DNA from: Melioribacteraceae bacterium
GTDB lineage: Bacteria; Bacteroidota; Ignavibacteria; Ignavibacteriales; Melioribacteraceae
Assembly: GCA_023230485.1 (NCBI GenBank)
Contig: JALNXG010000031.1
Span: 1-42,261, forward strand
Length of the DNA stretch: 42,261 bases
Direction: 5' to 3'
Shown here: positions 1-9,003 of the stretch, piece after piece
Numbering within the stretch: the stretch's first letter is position 1
Layout of the letters: each line of letters begins with the position of its first letter
Notes under the pieces: generated by a model
The model's database searches: none
Told to the model about the DNA's origin: nothing
Seen by the model: the letters and a program-made list of their open reading frames with translations, nothing else
Position numbers and translations under genes: made by a program

Positions 1-1
1 A

Positions 2-879
2 GCATTTTCTCCAAAGGATGTATGGTTAGTATGTTATAGTGATGTAGCTAGAGGATTAATATGGCATTACGATGGAAAAACTTGGAGGGAGAGTAATATA
101 TATGCTGATTTGGGAGGAATGCGTGTAGATGCGATAGCCGGGAATTCGAGCAATGATATTTGGGCAGTAGGGTATTCAGGTACAAAATCATTTATAGGAC
201 ATTACAACGGATTAAAATGGACAAGATATTCAGAAGAATTCAATGATCAATTGTTGGATATTACAAAAGATGATGAAGGCAATTTTTGGGCGTGTGGAAG
301 AAATGGAATAATTCTAAAATATTCTAATGGCAAATGGGAGCAGAATTATTTTAAAATAAACTATAATAGAGAGTATAAAGAAGTTTATTTTCTCAATGGT
401 ATAGTATACTTTAATAACAAGATGCATATATATGGTATTAAGCCAGGGAATATAGGAGAAACAAATTACCATATTTCGGGAGTATTCGATGATTGGGAAA
501 TAGTAGATTCTGCAAGAATAGCCGGTCCAGAGAGTATAATCACATTCGGTTATTGGAAATTTATTAACGTTCAAAATACGTTATATTCTTATGGTTAAGG
601 AGGAGTATGGGAATATAAAAATTCTAATTGGGAGAATAAGTTTAGCCTACGGCAACAGATATTTGGAATGTCAGGAGCAAATCAAAATTATTTGATAGCA
701 GTGGGTCCCTTTAATAAGTTTTATTTTTATGATGGAAATTCGTGGTTACCGAAAGTAGAAAAATTAAAATCCTATGATGAATATATGGTCTTAGGAAGAG
801 TATGGCAAATGGTATTGAAACATTTATTGTGGGAGAACCTAATATCGGTAGATATGCACTTATATGGCATGGCAAATAA
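2..879 (+). pseudogene. Decayed copy of the propeller-type lipoprotein gene (5' end outside window)
   Basis: Translating from base 2 gives a protein that aligns along its length with the intact lipoprotein encoded at 1112-2158 on the other strand. Shared landmarks are AFSPKDVW at the start, NDIWAVGY, ITKDDEGN, WACGR.GIILKYS, and MSG.NQNYLIAVGPFNKFY. Two lesions break it. A TAA at 596-598 stands where the intact copy has Leu (a TTA to TAA change would suffice), and one base is missing near 805/806, after the VW codons. Reading through the stop and shifting frame restores NGIETFIVGEPNIGRYA and the ending WHGK, with the original stop at 877-879. The region that would carry the signal peptide and lipobox lies left of the window. 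The two copies are inverted and tail to tail, which suggests an inverted duplication followed by decay of this copy. Function of the family is unknown. Confidence 0.85.
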
Positions 880-917
880 TTAAAATATTTTACAGACTCC
901 ATATTCACCTATTTATG

Positions 918-944
918 AATGGCTCTCTAATTTAGAGAGCCATT
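918..944. terminator. 12-bp perfect hairpin after the decayed gene
   Basis: Bases 918-929 pair perfectly with 933-944 around a 3-base loop, starting 38 bases after the ancestral stop. There is no strong T run on either side, so it may be a weak or bidirectional terminator or only a structured spacer. Confidence 0.45.
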
Positions 945-987
945 ACCTTAAACACCCTATAAACCTGCAAGTATTTTGAACAAAACA

Positions 988-1012
988 AAAGCTGCCCTTG
1001 TGAGGCAGCTTT
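988..1012. terminator. 9-bp GC-rich hairpin, probable terminator
   Basis: AAAGCTGCC (988-996) pairs perfectly with GGCAGCTTT (1004-1012) around a 7-base loop. A-rich sequence precedes it and TTTCTTT overlaps its 3' side, so it could end transcription from the left on the plus strand, or act in both directions between the convergent copies. Confidence 0.6.
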
Positions 1013-1025
1013 CTTTAAGAAAAAT

Positions 1026-1085
1026 TACTTGCCGTGAAAAACAACGGCTCCTACTTTATTCCAAAGCATTGCAGCGAGGTAGTGT
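1026..1085 (-). pseudogene. Possible C-terminal scrap of a third family copy
   Basis: On the minus strand a frame that is open for 19 codons after a TGA ends in VVFHGK and a stop. The intact and decayed neighbours end in VWHGK and IWHGK. There is no start codon. It could be what is left of another tandem copy, but the match is only a few residues and may be chance. Confidence 0.2.
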
Positions 1086-1111
1086 CATTTATAAATAATT
1101 GAATAAATTTA

Positions 1112-2158
1112 TTATTTTCCATGCCAAACAAGTGCATATCTACCGATATTAGGTTCTCCCACAATAAATGTTTCAATTCCATTTGTCCACACATTATCAA
1201 ACACCATATTATCGTCGTATGTTTTTAAGTTATATGCTTTCTGAACCCATGAATTTCCATCATAAAAATAGAATTTATTAAATGGACCTACGGCTATCAA
1301 ATAATTTTGATTTATTCCTGACATTCCAAATATTTGTTGATTTAACTTAAGTATTTGTTCCCAATTAGAATTTTTATATTCCCATATTCCTTCAAGACCA
1401 AAAGAGTATAGATTATTGTCAATATTAATAAAATTCACATCACCGAATTTCACTGTTTTGAATTCAGAATATTTTTGAGAATCAATAACTGTCCAATTAT
1501 TAAATTCACCTACGATATGATACTCGGTTGATCCAATGCCACTTGTAGATTTTCTCCCCAATAAGTGAATTTTTTTATTATAATATGCAATGCCGCCTAA
1601 TAAATATTCTTCTTCTCTGCTTGGATTTAGATTTATCTTAAAATATTGGCCTTTCCATTTATTACCGCTATATTTTAATATAATTCCTGATCTTCCACAT
1701 GCCCAGTAATTACCTTCATCATCTTTTGTTATATCTATTATTTCGTCGGGCCAGCGTTCTGAATATGGTGTCCATGACATTCCGTCATAATGCGTTATAC
1801 ATGAACCATTTCCATCATATCCAACTGCCCATATATCATGGCTTGATTTACCTGCTAAGGCATTTATCCTTCCCCCTAGCTGGCCCGCCTTATATCCATT
1901 CCACTCTTTTCCATTATAATGCTGTACCAATTCAGTTAATCCACCACTATAAAACGCTATCCATACATCCTTTGGTGAAAATGCTATTATATCTTCAGGG
2001 ATTATCTGGATATCTGTGGGAGCGGTCCTGAATGTATCTACTGTCCATGTCATCTCATCAGGTGTTTTTATCCTTGCTTCTGACTCAGTTGTGCTTTTAT
2101 CACATGATATTATTATTATACCAACAACAAGCAGTAATAATTTCATTATATTTTTCAT
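1112..2158 (-). CDS. Propeller-type repeat lipoprotein, function unknown
   Basis: This 348-residue protein begins with a lipoprotein signal (hydrophobic residues 5-18, lipobox ending IISC, lipid Cys about residue 19), so it should be anchored in an envelope membrane. The rest consists of short blade-like units of the pattern DIWAVGYDG...ITHYDGMSW, DEGNYWACGRSGIILKYSGNKW and FNKFYFYDGNSW. These resemble beta-propeller repeats in which a Trp-rich strand follows an Asn/Asp-Gly turn. The ATG is preceded by GAGGGG. It is the intact partner of the decayed copy at 2-879 and lies 43 bases downstream of the T9SS protein gene at 2202-3821, so the two may be cotranscribed. No catalytic motif was seen. 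A binding or surface role is only a guess. Confidence 0.75.
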   Translation of the reverse strand: MKNIMKLLLLVVGIIIISCDKSTTESEARIKTPDEMTWTVDTFRTAPTDIQIIPEDIIAFSPKDVWIAFYSGGLTELVQHYNGKEWNGYKAGQLGGRINALAGKSSHDIWAVGYDGNGSCITHYDGMSWTPYSERWPDEIIDITKDDEGNYWACGRSGIILKYSGNKWKGQYFKINLNPSREEEYLLGGIAYYNKKIHLLGRKSTSGIGSTEYHIVGEFNNWTVIDSQKYSEFKTVKFGDVNFINIDNNLYSFGLEGIWEYKNSNWEQILKLNQQIFGMSGINQNYLIAVGPFNKFYFYDGNSWVQKAYNLKTYDDNMVFDNVWTNGIETFIVGEPNIGRYALVWHGK

Positions 2159-2201
2159 TTTCCCCTCAGGAATATTTTTTAGTTAGTATCATTAAATGTA
2201 A

Positions 2202-3821
2202 TTATTTAATCAGCATCATTTTCTTTGATGCAAAATACTTGCTAGTTTTTATGGTATAGACAAATACTCCACTTGGAAGATTACTGCCATCAAACCTTAT
2301 TTCATAACTTCCATCCATTTGAAATCTATTTATTAATTCAGCCACCTCTCTTCCTATCATATCATAAACCTTGATTTCTAATTGAATTGCCTCCGGAAGA
2401 GTGTACCTTATAATTGTCTCGGGGTTAAATGGATTAGGATAATTTTCTATGCTATACTTAACCGCTATTTCATTTAATTTTCTTTCTCCTATCTTAAACA
2501 TCTCCCCATAAACCTTTGACCAATACGGATCTTGATAACTTCCGTTTCCGGAATAATAACCTCTTACATCATACTCTATTTCTATTCCATCTTTCCAAGC
2601 TTTGAGAATACAATCTATATCTGTAAAAGTATGTACCCCTACACTTACAGTTCCAATATGTACAGGTGTTGTCCAAACTCCATTATTTTTATTTCTTCTC
2701 CAAATTTGATAGTTTGTAGCACTTGGATTGTCATTCCAGTTAATTACAATTGGAGCTCCAATTGTCGTTCCAAAACTAACGGCTTCACCTAGGTTACTTA
2801 AAGTATAAGTGTATTCAGCAGTATAATTATCGAGATGTGATGTTAAATTTGTTAATTCAATTGTAGAAGAATTGCTATAATAACTACCATCTTTTTTCCA
2901 TTGAGAAAATGTATAATAAAAATTCCCGTTATATTGATTGGGAGCATATATTGTATAAGTAAGGACATCATCGTAAAACTTAATTGTTGTGAATGAACTT
3001 TGATATTTTTGCACACCATTTATTGAGATATAACCACCATTAAAACTCATATTAAAGTTTGTATTTAATTCTTTTGCGAAAATTGCTTTAATATTGTAGT
3101 TGTTAGGATTAACAAATGTTCGTTCCAATGTTGTAAAATCATTATCCCATCTTCTCCATACTCTTTTATATCCGTCAATAACCTGGTTATTAATTGCAGT
3201 TGCTGTATGAGGGAATGTATGATAATCTCTTGTTAAGGTTACACCATTAATTCCAACGTTATTTATTACTTCTCCATTAAACTGAATACTTCCGGCTGCT
3301 GTAGCACTATCTGAACCAAAATCATTTTTAAGTGTGATATTATAAGGAGAAAAATTCAATGGACCAGATATTACATATCCAGTATTTGCATTACAATACT
3401 CATATGAAAGGTCTAATGTTTCGGTGTTTAAAGTAAAATAAATATCTCCATAATTTCCACCTGTTTGGTGTTCAAGCAAAAAGTATCTTTCTCCAAAAAG
3501 AATTAAGAAATCACCATCTCCGGTTAATTGAGAGAAAACAGGGTCTAGTTCATCATAACCATTTATGTCCGCAGTACCATTCATTTTATATTGTCCATCT
3601 TGAGAGAAATTGGTACTTGTCCAACCAGTTCTAATCTCATCGAAATTTCTTGTTATTTCATTAAGCTGGAATACCCGTATTAAATAACTATCTGCAACTT
3701 CAGTCCCATTTGTAACATGATAAACTTTGAAAGCTAACTCCCATGTAAATCCATTCGTTTTTATAGGATTAATAATCAATAATAAGAAAGAGCAAACGAA
3801 ACTATAAAGTAACTTTTTCAT
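2202..3821 (-). CDS. Secreted T9SS cargo protein, function unknown
   Basis: A 539-residue secreted protein. Residues 1-24 form a signal peptide (MKK, then a hydrophobic run ending near KTNG). The last 80 or so residues are a type A T9SS sorting domain: ENYPNPFNPETIIRYTLP, then VYDMIGREVAEL, then a GVFVYTI...KKMMLIK end, which directs outer-membrane passage and surface attachment or release. The middle is beta-rich and Asn/Tyr/Thr-rich. A segment near residues 365-440 (INWNDNPSATNYQIWRR) looks like a fibronectin type III-like fold. No enzyme motif was recognised. The ATG at 3821 has AAGGTA just upstream. The 498-base gap to the next gene separates it from the divergent phage genes. Confidence 0.8.
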   Translation of the reverse strand: MKKLLYSFVCSFLLLIINPIKTNGFTWELAFKVYHVTNGTEVADSYLIRVFQLNEITRNFDEIRTGWTSTNFSQDGQYKMNGTADINGYDELDPVFSQLTGDGDFLILFGERYFLLEHQTGGNYGDIYFTLNTETLDLSYEYCNANTGYVISGPLNFSPYNITLKNDFGSDSATAAGSIQFNGEVINNVGINGVTLTRDYHTFPHTATAINNQVIDGYKRVWRRWDNDFTTLERTFVNPNNYNIKAIFAKELNTNFNMSFNGGYISINGVQKYQSSFTTIKFYDDVLTYTIYAPNQYNGNFYYTFSQWKKDGSYYSNSSTIELTNLTSHLDNYTAEYTYTLSNLGEAVSFGTTIGAPIVINWNDNPSATNYQIWRRNKNNGVWTTPVHIGTVSVGVHTFTDIDCILKAWKDGIEIEYDVRGYYSGNGSYQDPYWSKVYGEMFKIGERKLNEIAVKYSIENYPNPFNPETIIRYTLPEAIQLEIKVYDMIGREVAELINRFQMDGSYEIRFDGSNLPSGVFVYTIKTSKYFASKKMMLIK

Positions 3822-4319
3822 AACTACCTTAATTAAAAATTAATAAATTGTTGTTTTTGAAAAACAAAAAAATATAAACCGAAAGGGTATCAACCTCCGG
3901 GAATTCTACTTATTATTTTCGCATTCTCATATAAATACTTTACCTTTAATTCTATTTCAATTATTGATTAAGTTTAATTCCTTTTTTTATTTTGTGTAAT
4001 TAAATATCAATTTTGCTTTTTTCTTGCCATCCTAAATAAAACCCATATAAAAACAGTTCTTTATCCTATTAATCTTAGAGATAAATTCTAATTTTGATAT
4101 TTCTTCTGTTATCCTGTGAATAATCTAATGAATAATTTCATTAAATAATATCGTAGAAGTACGAAAAATAAGGGTAAATATTTTTAAGCGATCAACTACT
4201 TTTTTTTTAGAAAAAAACTTTTGCTTATCTTTTTCTCACTTCGCAAAATTCTTTCGTCATCTATTGAACCCCTTTGAATTACTTATTTATTTGCAGTCGT
4301 ATAAAAAATAAATAGGGTA
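3822..4319. other. AT-rich intergenic region between divergent genes
   Basis: This 498-base region holds no open frame I would call a gene and no RNA gene I recognise. It must contain the promoters of the divergent genes at 2202-3821 and 4320-5636. TTGAAT (4274-4279) and TATAAA (4300-4305) resemble a promoter for the terminase gene, but their 20-base spacing is long and the base composition makes such matches common. Confidence 0.4.
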
Positions 4320-5636
4320 ATGAAAACTATTAAAGCAAATATTGAAAAAGAGAGATTGGAATTAGCCAAGGAAGCAGAAAAACTTCTTCATAAGGTGCAG
4401 TATGATCTTCTTATTATAAATAAATCCCGCTTCAAAATTATAGCTAAAGGAAGACGCTTCGGTCTGACTCGAGGTCTTGCAATATACACAGTAAAGAAAA
4501 TGATCGAAGGAACAGAACGAATCCTCTGGGTGGATACTACCTACTCAAATATCCAACGTTATTTCTTCCGTTATTTTATGCCTGTACTAAAACTCCTTAA
4601 AAAAGATGATTGGAAATATCTTCAAAGCAGAAGTGAACTGAGAATCTTTAATTGTCTTTGCGATTTTAGGAGTGCCGACCGTCCGCAAAATCTTGAAGGT
4701 TTCGGCTACGAACTTATTATACTCAATGAAGCGGGCATTATACTTAATGATTCTAATCTCTGGAATGAATCAATACGCCCGATGGTTATGGATTATAAAG
4801 CAAATGTAATAATCGGCGGTACACCAAAAGGGAAATTTAATAAACGAGCCGAGAAGCACCTTTTCTACGATCTATTTCAGAAGGGAGAAAAAGATGGGAA
4901 GCAATGGAAAGCATTTAACTATTCGAGTTACGAAAATCCGTTATTGGATAAGGAGGAAGTGAAACAACTCGAAGCAGACCTTTCACCTGCACTTCGCAAA
5001 CAAGAAATCTATGGAAAATTTATTGACCATAAAGGTGAAGGAATAATTAAAAATTCCTATTGGGTATTCAGCGAAATCGCTGAATCATTCCCCTCTTCGG
5101 TAAAGATAATTCAGAGTTGGGATACAGCATTCAAAAAATCAGAAGAGAATGATTACTCTGTCTGCACCACTTGGGCTATTACCAATAATAATTATCTGCT
5201 ATTAGATGTTTGGCGGCAGAGAGTGGAATTTCCGGAACTAAAGAAAAAATTCATCGAGCTTTACGAAAAATTTAAACCAACCGAAGTAATTGTAGAAGAT
5301 AAGGGAAGCGGCATCTCGCTTATTCAAGAACTCGAATCGAATACACGAATACCCGTAAAGAAAATAAAAGTTGATAAAGATAAAATTGCACGATGCAATG
5401 CGGTTACTCCCCTATTGGAAGCGCATAAAGTAATCCTTAAAAAGGATGCCATATGGATAAACGATTTTATTTATGAATGTGAGGAATTCCCTAATTGCCA
5501 ATTCGATGACCAGTTAGATAGTATGGTTCAGTTTCTTAATTATGCTAAAAATATTCCGCAGAATACGGATTTCAATTCGAGTATAGTTTCTATTAAACAT
5601 TCCCCCTCGAAACATAGAGGGTATAAAAAATTATAA
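4320..5636 (+). CDS. Phage-type terminase large subunit
   Basis: The large terminase is the ATP-driven motor and headful or cohesive-end nuclease that packages phage DNA into capsids. At 438 residues the length fits. The P-loop region is KGRRFGLTRG at 43-52, with the Lys at the start of the loop rather than next to the Thr. This deviant form is known among terminases. LIILNEA (132-138) is Walker B plus catalytic Glu, and GGTPKG (166-171) is a coupling motif. The C-terminal RNase H-like nuclease shows SWDTA (Asp268), VEDKGSG (Asp327) and DDQLDSM (Asp397/Asp400). All expected nuclease acids are present. A portal-like gene follows after 28 bases, but no small terminase, capsid or tail gene is in the window, so this is either a prophage remnant or a reduced, domesticated element. 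Confidence 0.85.
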   Translation: MKTIKANIEKERLELAKEAEKLLHKVQYDLLIINKSRFKIIAKGRRFGLTRGLAIYTVKKMIEGTERILWVDTTYSNIQRYFFRYFMPVLKLLKKDDWKYLQSRSELRIFNCLCDFRSADRPQNLEGFGYELIILNEAGIILNDSNLWNESIRPMVMDYKANVIIGGTPKGKFNKRAEKHLFYDLFQKGEKDGKQWKAFNYSSYENPLLDKEEVKQLEADLSPALRKQEIYGKFIDHKGEGIIKNSYWVFSEIAESFPSSVKIIQSWDTAFKKSEENDYSVCTTWAITNNNYLLLDVWRQRVEFPELKKKFIELYEKFKPTEVIVEDKGSGISLIQELESNTRIPVKKIKVDKDKIARCNAVTPLLEAHKVILKKDAIWINDFIYECEEFPNCQFDDQLDSMVQFLNYAKNIPQNTDFNSSIVSIKHSPSKHRGYKKL

Positions 5637-5664
5637 ATGGTTATAAATAATTAAAGGTGATAAA

Positions 5665-6834
5665 ATGACGAACACAAAATTAGTTTTGACTTCCCCCTAT
5701 ATTACACGTGATAGGATTTCTCCATATAGCCGTATTAGTACCGCTCTTGCTGATCCGGATAAAATATTGAGCGAGAATAATTATGATTATAACATCTTGC
5801 GCGATATAATGAATGACCCGCACGTTGTAGCTGCCTCCCAACAACGTAAAATGCAGGTGATGCAGATGGATTATGAAATCGATTACACAGGGGATAAAGA
5901 TATTCTTAATGAAATCATATCAATTATGAAAAGTATGGAGACTTCAAAAATCATATCCGGTTTTCTTGATTCGATTTTTTATGGATTTTCGGTTGGAGAA
6001 ATTTATTGGAAAATGATTAATGGAAAACTAATGCCAATAGATATACTCGATCGCCCGCAAGAATATTTCTTTTTCGATGATAAGAATCAGATTCGATTGA
6101 GAGAAAGCAGTAACGGATTTTTCTTTTATAATAAAGGCACTACTCTGCCAGATTACAAATTTATTTTGATTCAGAATAAGCCGACTTTCGATAATCCTTA
6201 TGGGGAGAAATTATTAAGCAGATGTTATTGGAGTGTAATTTTTAAGAGGGAAGTTTTAAGGCAGTGGCAGTTACTTACCGAGCGATATGGTGTACCATTC
6301 TTAGTTGGCAAATATCCTCAAGCCGCTACCGAAGAAGAGAAAGAAATATTACTTAATCAATTGAGTGATATGATAGACAGCAATATATCAGTAATGAAAG
6401 AGGGAACTCTTGTAGATTTTATAGAGAATCCCAAGAATGATGTAGGGGGGCTGTTTGAGAATCTTGTAAATTTTCATAACCGTGAAATATCGAAGTCGAT
6501 ACTTTCGGTAACGCTTACAACCGAGATGCAGAAATATGGCAATTATAAATCTAGCGAGATCCACAAAGAACTTTTAGAATATTTAGGTATATCAGATAAA
6601 AAAATGGTGGAGAAAGCATTCAATAAACTTTTTGAGTATTACGTAAAACTTAATTATGGTGGCATTGAGTCTCCGAGGATTCGTTTTATGCGGAAGGAAA
6701 ATGTAATTGAAGAATCAGCTGATAGGGACGTGAAGCTGACTCAAATGGGAATAAAATTCACTAAAGAATATTTTATTAAGAGGTATAATCTAAATGAGAA
6801 TGAGTTCGAGATTGCTACGACATCGAAGGGATAA
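5665..6834 (+). CDS. Phage portal protein, DUF935 / Mu gp29-like
   Basis: Portal proteins form the dodecameric ring at the capsid vertex through which terminase pumps DNA. The 389-residue product resembles the DUF935 family (Mu gp29-like): an N-terminal segment with RISPYSRISTALADPDKIL, then DPHVVAASQQRKMQV (about 51-65), a central GFLDSIFYGFSVGEIYWK (about 98-115), and RYGVPFLVGKYP (about 212-223) followed by an acidic helix. It is shorter than Mu gp29 (about 510 residues), mainly at the C-terminus. AAAGGTGA lies just before the ATG. It is probably cotranscribed with the terminase. The reading frame is intact, with no sign of decay. Confidence 0.75.
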   Translation: MTNTKLVLTSPYITRDRISPYSRISTALADPDKILSENNYDYNILRDIMNDPHVVAASQQRKMQVMQMDYEIDYTGDKDILNEIISIMKSMETSKIISGFLDSIFYGFSVGEIYWKMINGKLMPIDILDRPQEYFFFDDKNQIRLRESSNGFFFYNKGTTLPDYKFILIQNKPTFDNPYGEKLLSRCYWSVIFKREVLRQWQLLTERYGVPFLVGKYPQAATEEEKEILLNQLSDMIDSNISVMKEGTLVDFIENPKNDVGGLFENLVNFHNREISKSILSVTLTTEMQKYGNYKSSEIHKELLEYLGISDKKMVEKAFNKLFEYYVKLNYGGIESPRIRFMRKENVIEESADRDVKLTQMGIKFTKEYFIKRYNLNENEFEIATTSKG

Positions 6835-6897
6835 TTAAAAAAAAATTTATTGTTTTTATTTATTGATATCTTCCGAGAAAATTAATTAGTTTTGAAT

Positions 6898-7416
6898 ATG
6901 GTTAGAAGATCAGCATTATATCCCTATATATTATTTCTGTTGCTTATAACTTACTCTTGCAGTAAGCGGACAGAAAATGAAGTATTGGTATCACGTATTG
7001 TCGATGGAGATACTATCGAAATTCTTTTAGAAGGGGGAAAAGAGAAAGTAAGACTGATTGGTATCGATACCCCTGAATCACGTATTAATAGCAAAGCAAA
7101 GAAAGATGCTAAGCGCACTAAGACTGACGTAAAAGAGATTAAGAAGATGGGTATCCGTGCTACAAAATATCTTAAATCTATTCTTAATCCGGGCGATGCT
7201 ATTCGTCTCGAATTTGACGTAAGAGAACGCGATCAATATGGAAGACTCCTAGCATATATCTATTTAAGTGATGGACAGATGTTGAATGATTTACTAGTAA
7301 GAGAGGGCTTTGCCAATACACTTACTTATCCACCAAACGTAAAATACGAAGAACGTTTTAGAGAAAGTCTTCGCTACGCCCGTGAAAATAATAAGGGCTT
7401 CTGGGCGGAGGATTAA
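6898..7416 (+). CDS. Staphylococcal-nuclease-like (thermonuclease) lipoprotein
   Basis: This is a predicted Ca2+-dependent nuclease of the SNase/TNase fold, tethered outside the inner membrane. From the ATG at 6898 (172 residues) there is a hydrophobic signal with lipobox ITYSC (lipid Cys21). The SNase landmarks follow in order: VDGDT (35-39), VRLIGIDTPE (51-60, with Arg52 and Glu60) and RDQYGRLLAYIYL (Arg116). These match the catalytic Arg/Glu/Arg and Ca2+-binding Asp residues of Staphylococcus nuclease. An in-frame TTG at 6892 is possible but less likely. It starts 63 bases after the portal gene. Its last bases overlap by four the end of the convergent gene at 7413-8909, the two stop codons sharing TTAA. 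It could be cargo of the phage-derived element or an ordinary cell gene. Confidence 0.85.
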   Translation: MVRRSALYPYILFLLLITYSCSKRTENEVLVSRIVDGDTIEILLEGGKEKVRLIGIDTPESRINSKAKKDAKRTKTDVKEIKKMGIRATKYLKSILNPGDAIRLEFDVRERDQYGRLLAYIYLSDGQMLNDLLVREGFANTLTYPPNVKYEERFRESLRYARENNKGFWAED

Positions 7417-8909
7417 TTATGAAATTCGTTACTAATTTCTCTTAGTCTCTCAACAATCTTCACCATAGCGAGAGTATCGAGTTCGCAATAGCGGAGGAGG
7501 GCTTCTTTTACTGATTCTATTTTTCTGTAATCTTCTTCATGAAGTAATTGTTCATAGAAGAGAGATGCCTCGCCACCTTCCTTAATTGCTAATCCGGCAT
7601 AACTTAATTCAGGTACTAAAGAAGGCAATACATATTTAATGGAGTATGACCCTTTCAAGTCCGGCGAATAATAATATCTTTTTTCAAACGGCTCCATTAA
7701 ATCTACAATCTTACTTAATATATTTGCTAAATCCTCTGCATATTCGGGGAAATCTGTCGCAATCTTATTAAGAATACTTACTTCATAAACTTTATTATAA
7801 ACAACAATACTACCACTATTGCCAATCAATGGAATCAATGCATCGGCTAATTTTGTTCTTGGATCAGTCGCAGGCTCAGCAAGAAACTCATAATGCTTTA
7901 ATTGCGAATCTTCACTTTCTTTAATGTGTAATGAAAACTGAAATGGAATTTGCTGATATGGCTTTGATTTATCAAATATCGGTACTGCAGGTTGGAATGA
8001 TTCAAAATCGAGAAAGTATAATGGATATTTTAATTTAGCAAGAAATGATTTTATCTCTTTCTGTTTAATTACTTTTTCATTCCTTAATTCGCTATTTACT
8101 TGTAACCATTGCAATGGAGTAAGAGGATAATCGCCAGGTATATTTTTTAGTTCAGTAATTCCTTTATTATAAAGATCAAATTTTTTCTCTTGAGATAACC
8201 CAGCAATATTAAAAATAGAATATACAGGTACATCTTTCCAACATGTTCCAATAAAACTACATTGATAAGGATTAGTGCAATGCGATCCAATTCCAATTTG
8301 AGGAGCTTCCGATTGGCTTAAAATCTCATTGAAGTGATTAATATTTTTGTAAATATTTTTCTGAAGAGATTTAATCTTTTGTTTTACCGACTTAATTTTA
8401 AAAAGAGAATCAATATCCAATTCACCGTCTCGTATATAATTCCTATTAATGTATATAATAGAAAAATCATTAATCTTATATCCGGCATTTGATATAACGT
8501 GATATTGAATTGCCGCATCATTTATAATTACATTAGTAACTGAAGTACCACTTTTTACTTCATAGACATTGATTGTATTACCGGACTTAACAACAATATC
8601 CGCAATTACTAATATCTCATCATATACGAAAGCTGCTTCATAAATTGTTTGATTTTGATTTAGCATTAATTTTGAAGTTTTTTCAATACCTTCTTTATAC
8701 TTAAAGTGAGAACTTGCAGATGCATCAATACCATCAGGGAAGAGACTTTGGGCAAGTATTCCGGTATCAGTACCCTTCTTGAAAATTGCCAACTGCATTT
8801 CCGAAACAGAATCCTTAAGATCGTAATTGTGTTTATAAAAATAGAGTTGTTTTTCGCATTGTAATCCTTTGATATATGAGGATTTGCTTAGTGTATAATC
8901 TTTAGCCAT
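7413..8909 (-). CDS. DUF2779 protein: Fe-S RecB/Cas4-like nuclease fused to a DnaQ-like exonuclease domain
   Basis: A 498-residue protein with two recognisable parts. The N-terminal half looks like a PD-(D/E)XK nuclease of the RecB/Cas4 type: Asp104 in LVIADIV and Glu117-x-Lys119 in YEVKSG, with one Cys near the start (Cys18, GLQCEKQ) and three later (Cys211, 217, 223 in CTNPYQCSFIGTC). This one-plus-three spacing holds a [4Fe-4S] cluster in Cas4 and AddB. The C-terminal half (DUF2779) begins with YFLDFESF (Asp301, Glu303) and ends with YCELDT (Asp478), consistent with a DEDD 3'-5' exonuclease fold. Family members often appear in defence or repair neighbourhoods, but the role is not established. 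It is transcribed towards the thermonuclease gene. Confidence 0.75.
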   Translation of the reverse strand: MAKDYTLSKSSYIKGLQCEKQLYFYKHNYDLKDSVSEMQLAIFKKGTDTGILAQSLFPDGIDASASSHFKYKEGIEKTSKLMLNQNQTIYEAAFVYDEILVIADIVVKSGNTINVYEVKSGTSVTNVIINDAAIQYHVISNAGYKINDFSIIYINRNYIRDGELDIDSLFKIKSVKQKIKSLQKNIYKNINHFNEILSQSEAPQIGIGSHCTNPYQCSFIGTCWKDVPVYSIFNIAGLSQEKKFDLYNKGITELKNIPGDYPLTPLQWLQVNSELRNEKVIKQKEIKSFLAKLKYPLYFLDFESFQPAVPIFDKSKPYQQIPFQFSLHIKESEDSQLKHYEFLAEPATDPRTKLADALIPLIGNSGSIVVYNKVYEVSILNKIATDFPEYAEDLANILSKIVDLMEPFEKRYYYSPDLKGSYSIKYVLPSLVPELSYAGLAIKEGGEASLFYEQLLHEEDYRKIESVKEALLRYCELDTLAMVKIVERLREISNEFHN

Positions 8910-8954
8910 AAATTTAGTGCTTTGATAAGGGATATAGAATTATTTTAAAATAAA

Positions 8955-8980
8955 TAAGCCCGTTAAAATTAACGGGCTTA
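8955..8980 (-). terminator. Terminator of the HU gene
   Basis: TAAGCCCGTT (8955-8964) pairs perfectly with AACGGGCTTA (8971-8980) around a 6-base loop. On the minus strand it follows the HU stop by 23 bases and is followed by a T-rich stretch (TTTATTTTAAAA). Confidence 0.8.
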
Positions 8981-9003
8981 AAAATACGAATCTAATTTAA
9001 CAA

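Noticed and set aside
3822..4319. Phage attachment site or small RNA in the gap before the terminase gene
   Set aside because: No repeat pair, tRNA-like sequence or stable hairpin could be seen. Only AT-rich sequence with weak promoter-like words.
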